64,000 nt of DNA, taken from Streptomyces sp. NBC_00510 (lineage in GTDB: Bacteria > Actinomycetota > Actinomycetes > Streptomycetales > Streptomycetaceae). Below are positions 42,994 through 53,200 of this stretch, in pieces. The notes under the pieces are model-generated. The model had not been told where the DNA came from, did no database searches, and saw only the letters and a program-made list of their open reading frames with translations. Each line of letters starts with the position of its first letter. Position 1 is the stretch's first letter. The stretch spans positions 7,984,001-8,048,000 of the forward strand of contig CP107851.1 of the NCBI GenBank assembly GCA_036013505.1. The letters run 5' to 3'. Both the position numbers and the translations under genes were made by a program.

Positions 42994-44279
42994 CCGCCCC
43001 GCGCGACCGTCCGCCCGCCCGCGGGGTCGTCCACGCGCCGCAGCCGCCGCACCTCGGGGAGGGTGAGCACCGCGCCCGTGAGCAGCACCGTCAGCCCCGC
43101 GCAGCCCCACAGCGCCCCGTTCAGGCCGAAGGCGTCCGCGGCCGGGCCCGCCAGCGCCGTGCCGATCGGCATCATGGAGACCGAGCCGAACCAGTCGTAG
43201 GCCGCGACGCGGGAGAGCTTGTCCTCGGGGATCTCCTGGTGCAGCGCCATCATCCAGGCCACGCCGAACACCTCGATCGACAGGCCGGCGACGAGCATCG
43301 CGCAGGCCAGCAGCGGCACCGGGAGCGCCAGGGCCAGCGCGGCGGCGGGCAGCGAGAACGGGAAGACGCAGAGCACTCCGGCGAGCAGGATGCGGCGCGG
43401 CCGCCAGCGGAGCATCAGCAGCCCGCCCAGCAGGTTCCCGACGCCGAACGCGGCCAGCGCCGCGCCCCACGGCCCGGCACCGCCGAGGTGCTCCCGGGCG
43501 ACGAGCGGCCCGTACACCGCGTCGGCGGCCGTGATCACGGCGTTGACGACCGAGAACTGCACCACGATGCCCCACAGCCAGCGCCGTGAGACGAACTCCC
43601 GCCAGCCGTCGCGCAGATCGCCCAGCAGACCGCCGCGCAGACCGCCCGCGCGCCGCTCCGCGCGGTCGCGCAGCGTCGCCGGGGACACCCGCAGCAGCGC
43701 GCGCAGCCCCGCCGCGACCGCGAAGCACGTCGCGTCCACCGCGAGGACCCAGCCCGGTCCGGCGAGGGCGACCAGCGCCCCGGCGAGCGCGGCGCCGCCG
43801 ACGTTCGCCCCGTTGACGCCGAGCCGGAACACCGCGAAGGCGCGGCCCGCGTGGGCGGAGTCGACGGTCGAGAGCAGCATCCCCTCGTTGGCGGGGGCGA
43901 AGAAGGCCTGCCCGGTGCCGCCCAGCGCGGACAGCACGGCCATGTGCCAGATCTCGGCCCGGCCGGTCAGCACCAGGACCGCGAACAGGCCCTGCGAGAC
44001 CGTGTTCAGGCAGTTGGCGGCGACCATGACCCGGTGCCGCGGCAGCCGGTCCGCGACCGCGCCACCGATGAGCAGGAAGACGACCAGGGGCACCGTCCGC
44101 GCTGCGGCGACCAGCCCGATCTCCGTACCGCCGCCGCCCGCCTGCAGGACCGCGAACGCCGACGCGACGACGGCGCCCGAGGCGCCGAGCCCGGTCACGA
44201 AGGCGGAGGCGGCGAGGAGCCGGAAGTTGCGGCCGGCCCAGTCCGGGAAGCGCGGCCGGTGGGAGACGTGGCGTTTCAC
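42933..44279 (-). CDS. MFS transporter (Tet/bacteriocin-efflux type)
   Basis: Membrane transporter of 448 residues with 12 predicted helices, of the enterobactin/multidrug exporter-like MFS group. It starts with NFRLLAASAFVTGLGASGAVVAS, has motif A-like GGAVADRLPRHRVMV and GTGQAFFAPANEGMLLSTV, and a central charged loop RDRAERRAGGLRGG. A tail of about 35 polar residues follows the last helix and overlaps the convergent gene. Substrate unknown. Confidence 0.86.
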   Translation of the reverse strand: MKRHVSHRPRFPDWAGRNFRLLAASAFVTGLGASGAVVASAFAVLQAGGGGTEIGLVAAARTVPLVVFLLIGGAVADRLPRHRVMVAANCLNTVSQGLFAVLVLTGRAEIWHMAVLSALGGTGQAFFAPANEGMLLSTVDSAHAGRAFAVFRLGVNGANVGGAALAGALVALAGPGWVLAVDATCFAVAAGLRALLRVSPATLRDRAERRAGGLRGGLLGDLRDGWREFVSRRWLWGIVVQFSVVNAVITAADAVYGPLVAREHLGGAGPWGAALAAFGVGNLLGGLLMLRWRPRRILLAGVLCVFPFSLPAAALALALPVPLLACAMLVAGLSIEVFGVAWMMALHQEIPEDKLSRVAAYDWFGSVSMMPIGTALAGPAADAFGLNGALWGCAGLTVLLTGAVLTLPEVRRLRRVDDPAGGRTVARGGQPTPKEPSGGIGEGTASLS

Positions 44280-44336
44280 CCGGGGACTATCGTCGCTGGG
44301 CCGGTCTTTGGCAAACCCATTTCCGGCCGACGGCCG

Positions 44337-44372
44337 GGCCGTAGCCCGAGCCGGCCGGATCGGGCTACGGCC
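44337..44372 (-). terminator. Terminator after proline-rich membrane protein gene
   Basis: Perfect 13-bp inverted repeat GGCCGTAGCCCGA (44337-44349) and TCGGGCTACGGCC (44360-44372) with a 10-nt loop, 6 bp beyond the stop of the leftward gene. Confidence 0.75.
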
Positions 44373-44378
44373 TCGGCC

Positions 44379-45350
44379 TCAGCCGACCAGCCGGACGCTG
44401 TCGCGGACCTTGGCCACCGTCCCGGCGTCGACCGCGCCCGCGTAGCCGCTGTCCACGACCAGCAGCCAGGAGCGGACCTCCTTGTCCTTGCCGAGGAAGG
44501 TGAAGCTGTACGAGGTGCCGTCGGCCGCGCACGAGCCCTTCATCCCGGTCGCGCGCGTGGAGGCGATCCAGCCGGGCACGCCCTGGGCGTTGGTGTAGGC
44601 GCGGGGGGCGGCCTCGGTGAGCTTGGTGCGGCCCTCCTTGTTGTACTTGCCGTACGCCCAGTTGTAGGCCTCGTTGGCGGCCTCGGACTTCAGGCTCTTG
44701 GCGCCCTTGCCGCCCTTCACGCCCGCCAGACCGCGCTCGTCGGTGCCGCACCACTTCTCGTCGAGGACGGCGGCGCCCCCGGTGACGACGCGGTTGTCGT
44801 CCCACTCGTAGCCGATGAGCAGGCCCTGCGGCTTGACCGTCCAGCCCTTGGGGACGTCGTAGGCGACGCCCATGTCACTGCGCACGACGGTCTGCCAGTC
44901 GGGCACCACGGGCTTGATCGTGTCCTCACCGGGGTTGCCGCGGGCGTCGTCCGGGCCGGGGCCCTGCTCACCCTCCTCGCTCCCGGACGTGGAGGGCGTG
45001 GGGGCGGGGGAGTCCGGGGCGCTTTCCGAGGCGACCGGCGAGCCGCTGCCGGACGGGCCGGCCTGCGGGCTCTTGTCGTCGCCGGTGAGCTTCACGGCGA
45101 CCAGGACACCGGCGGCGACCACCGCGACCGCGGCCACCACCGACACCGCGACCACCGCGCCCCGCCGCCCCCCGGGCGGCTTCGGCCCACTCGGCCCCGG
45201 CGGCGGCCCCCACATCTGCGGAGGCTGCTGGTAGGCCGGGTGCTGCTGCGGCTGGTACGGGGCGGGCTGCTGCTGCCCCCACTGGGGCTGGTTCTGTGGG
45301 GGCTGCTGCGGATACTGCGGTTCCCCCGGCTGCTGCTGTCCTGGCCACAT
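44379..45350 (-). CDS. Proline/glutamine-rich single-pass membrane protein
   Basis: Protein of 323 residues of unknown function, common in streptomycetes. The N-terminal 65 residues are rich in Pro, Gln and Tyr (QQQPGEPQYPQQPP). One transmembrane helix follows (about 64-86, AVVAVSVVAAVAVVAAGVLVAV), then a Ser/Pro/Glu-rich linker and an external domain from about 140 with DMGVAYDVPKGWTVKP and KWCGTDERG; two cysteines (in KWCGTD and GSCAADG) could pair. This layout resembles lipid- or wall-associated domains but I cannot name the role. The ATG agrees with the start of the Pro/Gln repeats. Confidence 0.75.
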   Translation of the reverse strand: MWPGQQQPGEPQYPQQPPQNQPQWGQQQPAPYQPQQHPAYQQPPQMWGPPPGPSGPKPPGGRRGAVVAVSVVAAVAVVAAGVLVAVKLTGDDKSPQAGPSGSGSPVASESAPDSPAPTPSTSGSEEGEQGPGPDDARGNPGEDTIKPVVPDWQTVVRSDMGVAYDVPKGWTVKPQGLLIGYEWDDNRVVTGGAAVLDEKWCGTDERGLAGVKGGKGAKSLKSEAANEAYNWAYGKYNKEGRTKLTEAAPRAYTNAQGVPGWIASTRATGMKGSCAADGTSYSFTFLGKDKEVRSWLLVVDSGYAGAVDAGTVAKVRDSVRLVG

Positions 45351-45422
45351 GGCTGGAAACACTAGGGGTTGAGCGGCCGCGGTTCCACGGAAGTGCTGAT
45401 TACTTGCTGGTAACATCCGGCC

Positions 45423-45875
45423 ATGTCCGAGAACCAGCCCCAGATAGGCGAGCTCATGGCGGCCACCGTGCCGATGGCCGCCACCCTCAGCATCGAGTTC
45501 CTGGAGACCACCGCCGAGCGCGCCGTGGTCCGCCTCCCCGACCAGCCCGCCTACCACAACCACGTCGGCGGCCCCCACGCCGGCGCGATGTTCACCCTCG
45601 CCGAGACCGCCAGCGGCGCCGTCGTCCTGGCCGCCTTCGCCGACCAGCTCTCCCGCGCCGTCCCCCTCGCCGTCCGCGCCGAGATCGGCTACAAGAAGCT
45701 CGCCATGGGCCCGGTCACCGCCACCGCCCAGCTCGGCCGCCCCGCCGCCGACGTCATCGCCGACCTCGACAAGGGCGAACGCCCGGAGTTCCCCGTCACC
45801 GTCGCCCTCGCGCGCGAGGACGGCGCCGTCACGGGCGAGATGACCATCGTGTGGACCCTGCGCCCCGACAACTGA
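45423..45875 (+). CDS. DUF4442 (hotdog-fold, thioesterase-like) protein
   Basis: Protein of 150 residues with hotdog-fold features. The central helix is preceded by HNHVGGPHAGAMFTLAETASGAVV, typical of DUF4442/PaaI-like acyl-CoA thioesterases, and KLAMGPVTATAQL gives the last strands. It likely binds an acyl-CoA; activity is unproven. It is divergent from the proline-rich membrane protein gene and followed by a bidirectional terminator. Confidence 0.82.
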   Translation: MSENQPQIGELMAATVPMAATLSIEFLETTAERAVVRLPDQPAYHNHVGGPHAGAMFTLAETASGAVVLAAFADQLSRAVPLAVRAEIGYKKLAMGPVTATAQLGRPAADVIADLDKGERPEFPVTVALAREDGAVTGEMTIVWTLRPDN

Positions 45876-45888
45876 CGCTGTCGCGGGA

Positions 45889-45922
45889 GGACCCGTCCCG
45901 GCGGTGGGGCCGGAACGGGTCC
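45889..45922. terminator. Bidirectional terminator
   Basis: GGACCCGT (45889-45896) and ACGGGTCC (45915-45922) pair, with inner CCGGC/GCCGG. It lies between the DUF4442 gene and the convergent LamG protein gene. Confidence 0.65.
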
Positions 45923-45945
45923 TGGAGGCGGTGCGGCCGAGGCTC

Positions 45946-48900
45946 TCAGTCGAGCTGGACGACCTTGGGGCTGTCACCGGTGCCGGCGGCGTCAGCGGGA
46001 GGCAGCGCCGTGGGGTAGACACGGATGCTGCTGAGCGCCGCGTTGGTGTATTCCGCGTAGGTGCCGGCGGCGATCTTGCGGCCGATCTGGAGCGGGCCGG
46101 TGGCGTTCCAGGGGGCGTAGGTCCAGTCCCTGGTCGCCGAGAGCCTGCCGTTGACGTACAGACGGACTTCCTTGGCGGTGGAGTCGTAGACGCCGACCAG
46201 GTAGGTCCACTGTCCGGTGACCGGCTTGCTGCCGTAGGCGGCTCGCCAGACTGCGCCGGTGGTGTCGGTGCTCCACCGTCCGAAGGCCCAGGCTTGGGCG
46301 CCGGAGGAGTAGTAGAGCTGGAAACCGTTGTTGATGGTGCCGCTCTGTGAGACGAACGTGCTGTTGGCGGAGGCCGAATTGAGCTTGACCCAGGCGGAGA
46401 CGGTGAAGCTCTTCGACGTGTCCACGGCAGGTCCGGACGCCGCACCGTAACCCGTGGTACCGCTGAGGTTGAGCACCTTGCCGCGGGCGGCGTCGGTGGT
46501 CCAGTTGTACGCACCGGTCAGAGTGGTACCCAGGGTGCCGGTGCTGTCGGCCGTCGTGCCGCCGGTACCTTCCGCGAGCTTCCACCAGTGGCTCGCGGTG
46601 TCGGTCACGGAACCCAGCGGGACCGGGGCGGCGAAGGAGTAGGTGGGCGGTGAGGTCAGGACGGGGCTCTGGCGGTAGTTGTACTCGATGAGCTGACCCG
46701 ACGTGTCGACGGTGTAGAGGTCGGGAATCCCGTCCGGTCCTCCGCCGTTCGTGCCGGTCGCGACCGGGCTGTTGACGTCTCCCGGAGAAGCCACGACCGG
46801 GAAGGCCGCCGGGGCGAGGGTGAGCCCGAGAGCGGTGTGGACCGTGGGATGGAGCAGGGCAGGTACCAGGGTGTCGCCGTCCACGGCGAGCGGGTAGCTG
46901 TACAGGGCTCCGGTGGTGTTGTCACGGGACCACAGGACGGGACTGCCCTTGAAGGTCCCCGCGGCGATCAGGGTCTGTCCGGTCCAGTCGCCGTCGCCCA
47001 GCAGGAGCGGGTTCTTCAGGTGGTAGCCGCCGTCGGACTGGTAGATCCACAGCTCCTTGTTCTCGACGGTGATGACGGCGGAATAGTCGTAGCTGTTGCC
47101 GAAGACGTTGCCCGGGGTGATGAGTTGGCTGACGTTCCAGCTCTGGCTGTTGTAGTCGGTGCCACGGCAGCGCGTGTCGTCCGCGACGACGTCGGACGGC
47201 GCGCATGCGTCCTTGGTGACGACGTCGAACCTCTCGCCGATGAAGCCGCCGAACGTGGAGTAGGGAATCCTCGGGAACGAGGCGTCGTCGACCGGGTCGA
47301 GGTCGTTCTTGACGACGTAGAGCTGCTTGCTCACCTTGTTGTAGGCGAAGAGGTCGTCGACATCCGAGCCGTGGAGGTTGCCCCGGTGGGCGATGAGGTA
47401 GTTGTTCCAACCGGTGTGGTCGGGTGAATCGGCGGCGGTGGCCACGGTGACCGGGCCGGTGACCGGTGGCGGCGTGCCGGTGACGGGCCCGCTCTGGACG
47501 GCGCCGGTGTTCTGCGCGGGGTCGAGGTTGCCCGGGATCATGTTGAGGTCGCCGGTCTTGGTGGTGGCGAGCAGGTCGGGCACGCCGTCCCCGGAGATGT
47601 CACCCGGCTTGATCTTGGTCGCCGGGTTCCAGGGGACGGTGTAGGTGTAACCCGAGACGTTGGTGGAGATGTTGCCCGCCTTGTCGACGGCCGCCACGTA
47701 CAGGGTGTGCACGCCCCAGTCCGTGATCGGCACCGTCACCTTGCCGGTGGACCGTCCCTGCGCGTCCGTGCCGGTGATGCCGGCGCTGGTGCCGTCGGCC
47801 GCGGTGGGCGCCGAGTCCAGCTGCCACAGGAAGTGGTCCATTCCGCTGGACCTGCAGGGACCCGGGTCGCAGGTGGTGTCCGCGGCGGCGTTGTCCGCGG
47901 CGGCCACGGTGAAGTCGGTGGTCTTCCCGACACCGGCGTAGACGACCTTGTCGGCGTCCACGGGCCCGGATCCCACCGGAGGGAAGGACGGGTTGGTGGT
48001 CACGTCCGGGCTCTGCGGGGCGGTGAAGTCGGTGGTGAACCAGCAGTGCTCCGACTTGGCGGACGTGAGTCCTTGGCTCGAGTCGTCCTCGGCGTAGACG
48101 TCCCAGCCGTACTGGTGACCGTCCTTGAGGGTGGCGCCGATGCCCATCGGAGCATCCGCTCCGGAGGCGAGGAAGGAGCTGTCCGGAGTGGAGACGGCGG
48201 CGCCGTTCCCGTCCCCGTCAGGGTCGATGGTGCGGTCCCAGACGTAGTAGTGCGCCTTGACGTGCTCGCCGGACATCTGGGTGGCGACGGTGGAGTGCAG
48301 CGTGATGTTGCTGCCGGCGTCGGAGTACGTGGTGGCGCCGATCCAGCCCACACCGCTGGTCGTGCAGGGTGCCGAGGCGCCGGTGGCGGCCGGGGTCATG
48401 TGCAGGTTGTCGGGCACGTCCGGCGGTATGTCGAACTTGGTGGTGAGGGTCAGCGTGGTCGACATCCGCAGGTAGTCGTCGTTGCCCGAAGTCTGCGACT
48501 CGTTCCCGTACAGGCCGATCGTCCAGGTGTTGGAGGCGGCGCCGAAGGTGCCGTCCGCGTCGTAGCCGTCGCCGTCCTGGTCGGCGATCTTCTGGACCGC
48601 GGCGGTGACGTTGAAGGTCGCGGTGCTGTTGCTGCACGAACTGCTGGAATTGGCGCCGCTGGGCACGGTGTCGGTCACCGGTGGGAACGCGGTGTCGTGG
48701 GCGCCGGGCCTGGACAGCCAGTCGGTGCTGGAGCTGATCGCGTTCGTCGTGTGCAGCGTGACCGGCTGGTTCTGGCTGCAGGACCAACTCGCGGCATAGG
48801 TGGTGGAGATCTTGACGGAGGCGCTGTCGACGACGAACGCAGGGTGGAGTCCACCGGTGTTGATCGCCCAGTACGAGCGCTCCAGGCCGACACCGCAGGC

Positions 48901-49992
48901 ACCGCCCCAGCGCTGGTACCCGACGCCCTGGCCGTTGGTCTGCGCCTTGTCGTACTGCGGGGAGTTCTCGCAGGTCGAACTGGAGTAGACCTCGGTGTAG
49001 TGGCCCGCGGTGGAGGAGACCGGATTGGTGTAGGGGTCGATGAACACCGGATACGTGGTGCCGGGGCCGGTGAGCACGCCCGCGTCAGGGGTCAGCGTCA
49101 GGGTGTCGCTGCCGACGGCCACGGCGACCGGCTCGGTGGTGGCGCCCGCGCCGGGTCCCTCGACGGAGGACGTCAGGCCCGCTGCCGGGTCCGGCGCACT
49201 GCCGAGTTCCTGCAGCATCACCGGGGTGGTCCCGGAGTCCCACATCAGCGGCTGCGGGCTGGTGTACACCAGGTCGCCGTCGGCGGCGGTGGCCCGCACG
49301 TCGCCCGCGTCGGTGGTGGCCAGGGTGAGGCCGCGGGTGTCGGCGGCCAGGGTGAGCTTCCTGAGTTGCGGATCGGCCGCGGCGGCCGCGTTGTGGACGA
49401 TCAGGATGTCGCTGAAGCCGCCCTGGTCGGTCACGGACACCGACAGATCGACGCCGGGCAGCACGGAGGGGTAGAGGGCGGTGTCGCCGCTGACCCTCGG
49501 CGCGGGCAGGGTGAAGGGCAGGGTCAGGGTCATGCCGGGGCCGTCGGCGTGGGTGAGGGTGACCAGCGGGCCGTTGCCGCCGCCGGAGAGCGTCACCGCG
49601 TTCGGGGTGGCCTTGGGCGCGTACCCGCCGTCGCCGTCGGCGATCAGGGTGGCGTCCACCGGGGTCCAGGCACCGTCCTTGCGCACCCGGGTCGGCAGAG
49701 GGCTGGTCGTGTTGACGAAGGTGCCGTCCGGCAGCGCCTCGGTGGTGGAGGTCTCCGTGGTGAGCGCGTCCACCACGACGGGCTTTCCGGTGGACACGGC
49801 CTGTCCCCGCGCGGCGAGCAGCGGGTCGGCCGGGGTGGGGGAAGCGGCAGCGGCCGCGGGCAACGCGGGAAGGGCGGCCAGGAGGGTGAGTGCGGTGGCG
49901 AACATCGTGAGACGGCGACGGGCAACGCGTCTGTGACGTATGCGGATCGATGGGCTCAACACGTAACGGGACTTCCTTCGGGTCGCGGACAT
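45946..49992 (-). CDS. Large secreted LamG/FG-GAP protein
   Basis: Secreted protein of 1348 residues. The basic N-terminus RIRHRRVARRR and hydrophobic LTMFATALTLLAALPAL form a signal peptide ending near AAAAA. Residues about 40-330 are a beta-rich domain with VSVTDQGGFSDILIVHN, found at the start of many actinobacterial surface proteins. A middle part has several paired Cys and beta-sandwich-like repeats; about 790-1080 contains FG-GAP/VCBS-like repeats (GDISGDGVPDLLATTKTGDL; GGPDGIPDLYTVDTSGQL). The C-terminal LamG/concanavalin-like lectin domain is about 1130-1335 (HWWKLAEG, FTVSAWVKL, VGVYDSTAKEVRLYVNG). It is divergent from the RHS toxin gene with a 269-bp shared region, so an accessory or adhesion role with the toxin is plausible. 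ATG chosen as the first Met before the signal peptide. Confidence 0.85.
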   Translation of the reverse strand: MSATRRKSRYVLSPSIRIRHRRVARRRLTMFATALTLLAALPALPAAAAASPTPADPLLAARGQAVSTGKPVVVDALTTETSTTEALPDGTFVNTTSPLPTRVRKDGAWTPVDATLIADGDGGYAPKATPNAVTLSGGGNGPLVTLTHADGPGMTLTLPFTLPAPRVSGDTALYPSVLPGVDLSVSVTDQGGFSDILIVHNAAAAADPQLRKLTLAADTRGLTLATTDAGDVRATAADGDLVYTSPQPLMWDSGTTPVMLQELGSAPDPAAGLTSSVEGPGAGATTEPVAVAVGSDTLTLTPDAGVLTGPGTTYPVFIDPYTNPVSSTAGHYTEVYSSSTCENSPQYDKAQTNGQGVGYQRWGGACGVGLERSYWAINTGGLHPAFVVDSASVKISTTYAASWSCSQNQPVTLHTTNAISSSTDWLSRPGAHDTAFPPVTDTVPSGANSSSSCSNSTATFNVTAAVQKIADQDGDGYDADGTFGAASNTWTIGLYGNESQTSGNDDYLRMSTTLTLTTKFDIPPDVPDNLHMTPAATGASAPCTTSGVGWIGATTYSDAGSNITLHSTVATQMSGEHVKAHYYVWDRTIDPDGDGNGAAVSTPDSSFLASGADAPMGIGATLKDGHQYGWDVYAEDDSSQGLTSAKSEHCWFTTDFTAPQSPDVTTNPSFPPVGSGPVDADKVVYAGVGKTTDFTVAAADNAAADTTCDPGPCRSSGMDHFLWQLDSAPTAADGTSAGITGTDAQGRSTGKVTVPITDWGVHTLYVAAVDKAGNISTNVSGYTYTVPWNPATKIKPGDISGDGVPDLLATTKTGDLNMIPGNLDPAQNTGAVQSGPVTGTPPPVTGPVTVATAADSPDHTGWNNYLIAHRGNLHGSDVDDLFAYNKVSKQLYVVKNDLDPVDDASFPRIPYSTFGGFIGERFDVVTKDACAPSDVVADDTRCRGTDYNSQSWNVSQLITPGNVFGNSYDYSAVITVENKELWIYQSDGGYHLKNPLLLGDGDWTGQTLIAAGTFKGSPVLWSRDNTTGALYSYPLAVDGDTLVPALLHPTVHTALGLTLAPAAFPVVASPGDVNSPVATGTNGGGPDGIPDLYTVDTSGQLIEYNYRQSPVLTSPPTYSFAAPVPLGSVTDTASHWWKLAEGTGGTTADSTGTLGTTLTGAYNWTTDAARGKVLNLSGTTGYGAASGPAVDTSKSFTVSAWVKLNSASANSTFVSQSGTINNGFQLYYSSGAQAWAFGRWSTDTTGAVWRAAYGSKPVTGQWTYLVGVYDSTAKEVRLYVNGRLSATRDWTYAPWNATGPLQIGRKIAAGTYAEYTNAALSSIRVYPTALPPADAAGTGDSPKVVQLD

Positions 49993-50261
49993 GACGGACG
50001 GCGCTCTGTGCTCGTTCCGTGCCTGGTCGGCTTTGTCGGGCAGTGCATGCAATGCCGGGGGAAGCCCGGTTGCCGCGCGGCAGTGATCATTTGCGTACAG
50101 AAAATACACATGAACCTCAAAGTTGATGCACGGTCTGTTCAACGAGATCGCAAAGGGCATTGAGACGCGATCATGGCCCCCCATACCCTCCGGTCGATCA
50201 CTCGCACGTGTGATCCAAAGACATGACGGTCCATCAGGACCGTTTTCCCGGGGGGTTGCCC

Positions 50262-53200
50262 GTGAGTGGCAGACGGCGCTGGTTTGCTGGTGTGTGGCAC
50301 CGGACATTCCTCGGCAAGCTGGGTCTCTGGACAATTCCGGTTGCCCTTTTCGCGCTGCTTCTTCCCGTGACGATCGCCACCGGTCTGGGCACCCCCGGAT
50401 TCTTTCCCCTCCACACCGATGACGCGTTCGGCCGGCACGGCGGGTTCCACTTCGAGGGTTCGGTGTGGAACCCGAAGGCCGTCGCGGACGTCCCGGCTGT
50501 GGGAGGGCACGGGCTGCACGCGAAGGTGGCCGGTCAGCCCCGTGGGTACAAGGCGCTCGGGAACTACCGGGCGCAGCCGCCGGTGTGGCCGAAGCCCGGT
50601 ACCGCCACGGTCGTGCTCGACTCCCACTCCGCGGCGAAGCCCGTCAAGGCGGGCGAACTCCCCGTCTGGGTGGCGTCCGCGGGCGAGGGGGAGGGTACCG
50701 GCGAAGTCCGCGTGCGCACCGCCTCGCACACGCAGACCCTCCGGGCCGGGGCCAACGGCATGCTGCTGGGCATCACCCCGTCCCGTGCGACCGCCGCACG
50801 CAGCCGGGTGCGCGTGGTCGTCGACTACGCGGGAATAGCCAGGGCCTACGGCGGAGGCTTCGGTTCACGGCTGCAGTTGGTGCAGCTGCCTGCCTGCGCG
50901 CTCACCACGCCCTCGCTCCCCGCGTGCCGGAAGCGCACCCCCCTGCGGTTCACCAACCGCGCCGGCGCCGAGCAGCTGACGGCCACCGTCACCCTGGGTT
51001 CCGCGCCCGCCGACGAACCGGAAGACGAGACGGACGGGGACGCGGACGGGGACGCGGACGGGCCGAGGACCATGTCGGCGCACACCGCGCCGATGGCCGC
51101 GGACACCGGCACCACGGCGCTCGCCGTCACCTCGGGCAACTCCGGTTCCCAGGGTGACTACGCGGCCACCACACTGTCGGGAGCCGGCACCTGGCAGGCC
51201 TCGGCCACCGGCTCCTTCACCTACGCCTACCCGATCTCCGTGCCCGCCGCGATCGGCGGCAACGCGCCGTCGGTCGGCCTCAGCTACGACTCGCAGTCCG
51301 TCGACGGCGAGACCTCCGCCCGCAACTCCCAGGCGTCCTGGGTCGGTGACGGCTGGAGTTACCAGGTCGGATACGTGGAGCGCGGCTACCGCGCCTGCGG
51401 TTCGCTCCTCGACTCCGACGGCGACAAGATCCTCAAGGGATCGGGGGACGAGTGCTGGGGCGGGGACAACGCCACGCTGTCCTTCGGCGCCCACTCCGGT
51501 GTGCTCGTGCCGGACGGGGCGGACCCGAGCGTGCCCGGTGAGCTCAAGCAGTGGAGGCTGCAGGGCGACGACGGCACCCTCGTCCAGGAACTGTCCGGCG
51601 CCGCGAACGGCCTCCAGGACGGCGTCTACTACCGGGTCCTGACCGCCGACGGCACCGCGGCCTACTTCGGCGCGGACCACTCGCCGAGCGGCCCGGGCAC
51701 CGGCGCCACCATGCCCTCGAACCCCGGCGACCCCTCCACGCACTCCGCCTGGGGCGTGCCCGTGCTGCATCCGCGCTCCTCGGATCCCTGCCACGACAGC
51801 GCCAAGGGCAAGGCCTCCACGTGCGACAAGCCCGAGGGCTGGCGCTGGAACCTCGACTTCGTGGTCTCGCCGACCGGATTCGTACAACGTTACGACTACA
51901 CCACGGAGAGCAACTACTACGACCTCGGCGGCGGCCAGGCCGCCGACGGCGACACCGGCACCCTGACCGCCTACACCCGCGGCGGCGCGCTGACGCTGAT
52001 CTCGTACGGCTACACCCTGTCCGACGAGCAGGCGGGCCGGACCGCTGCGGCCCAGGTCGACTTCGGCCTGGCGCAGCGGTGCCAGACCACTTCCACCTTC
52101 ACCGACTGCTCGGCCTCGAACCTCAAGGACAACACGGCGACCCACTGGCCGGACGTGCCGTGGGACCTGCACTGCGACTCGACGGACTCCACGAAACTCC
52201 CCGACGGGGCGACCGACGTCCCCGACGACGTGTGCATCACCGCGGGGCCCAGCTTCTGGACCACCACGCGACTGGACTCCATCACCACCAAGGTCCACGT
52301 GAAGGCGACCGACCAGCTCACCGCGGTCGACACGTACCAGCTCGGCCAGGTCTACTCCGACGCGGGCGGTACCGTCGACCCGGTCACCGGCACCACGGTG
52401 GATCCCAAGGACGCCGGAATGCTGCAGGCCGTCATGTGGCTGCAGTCGGTCCGCCACACCGGCAAGGACACGTACGGCAACGGCAACAGCGACATCGCGC
52501 TGAATCAGGTGTCGTTCACCGGAACCGAGATCGACAACCGGGTCGACGACGACTCCCCGTCCGCTCCGCCGCTGTACCGGCCCCGCATCTCCTCCATCCA
52601 GACGGAGACCGGCGAGTCCATCGCCGTCGAGTACAACGCCGAGCCGTGCGCCGGCAGGACGCTGTCGATGTCCCAGGCGGACAGCAACACCAATTCCTGT
52701 TACCCCGTCTACTGGACGGTCCCCGGGGCCTCCAAGCCGATCCCGGACTGGTTCAACAAGGTCACGGTCAACAGCGTGGCCGTCTCCGACCTGACGATCG
52801 CCGGCCAGTACAAGCCGGACGCGCGGAACAACCCGGCCGGTTCGGAGACCCAGGTCTCCCGCTACAGCTACGCAGGGCCCGCCTGGCATCGCGACGACTC
52901 CGACCTGACGGACGACCAGTACCGCACCTGGGACCAGTTCCGCGGCTTCCGCACCGTCACCGTGCAGACCGGCCAGGCTCCCGAGCCCGTCACCCAGCAG
53001 ACCACGACGTATCTGCAGGGCATGAACGGCGACTACAAGGCCGACGGCACCCGCCGCTCCGTCACGGTGGACGCCAAGGTCGGCGGCAGCACGGTGCTGA
53101 GCGTGCCCGACGACGACCAACTGGCCGGCACCACGCTGCAGGACGACTCGTACACGGAGGCAGGTGGCACGGTCGGCTCCGTCAGCATCAATGGCCCGTT

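Noticed and set aside
47707..50163. Long + strand reading frame of over 800 codons opposite the LamG gene
   Set aside because: It has no fold or motif, starts and ends without biological signals, and its composition mirrors the high-GC third positions of the real gene on the other strand.
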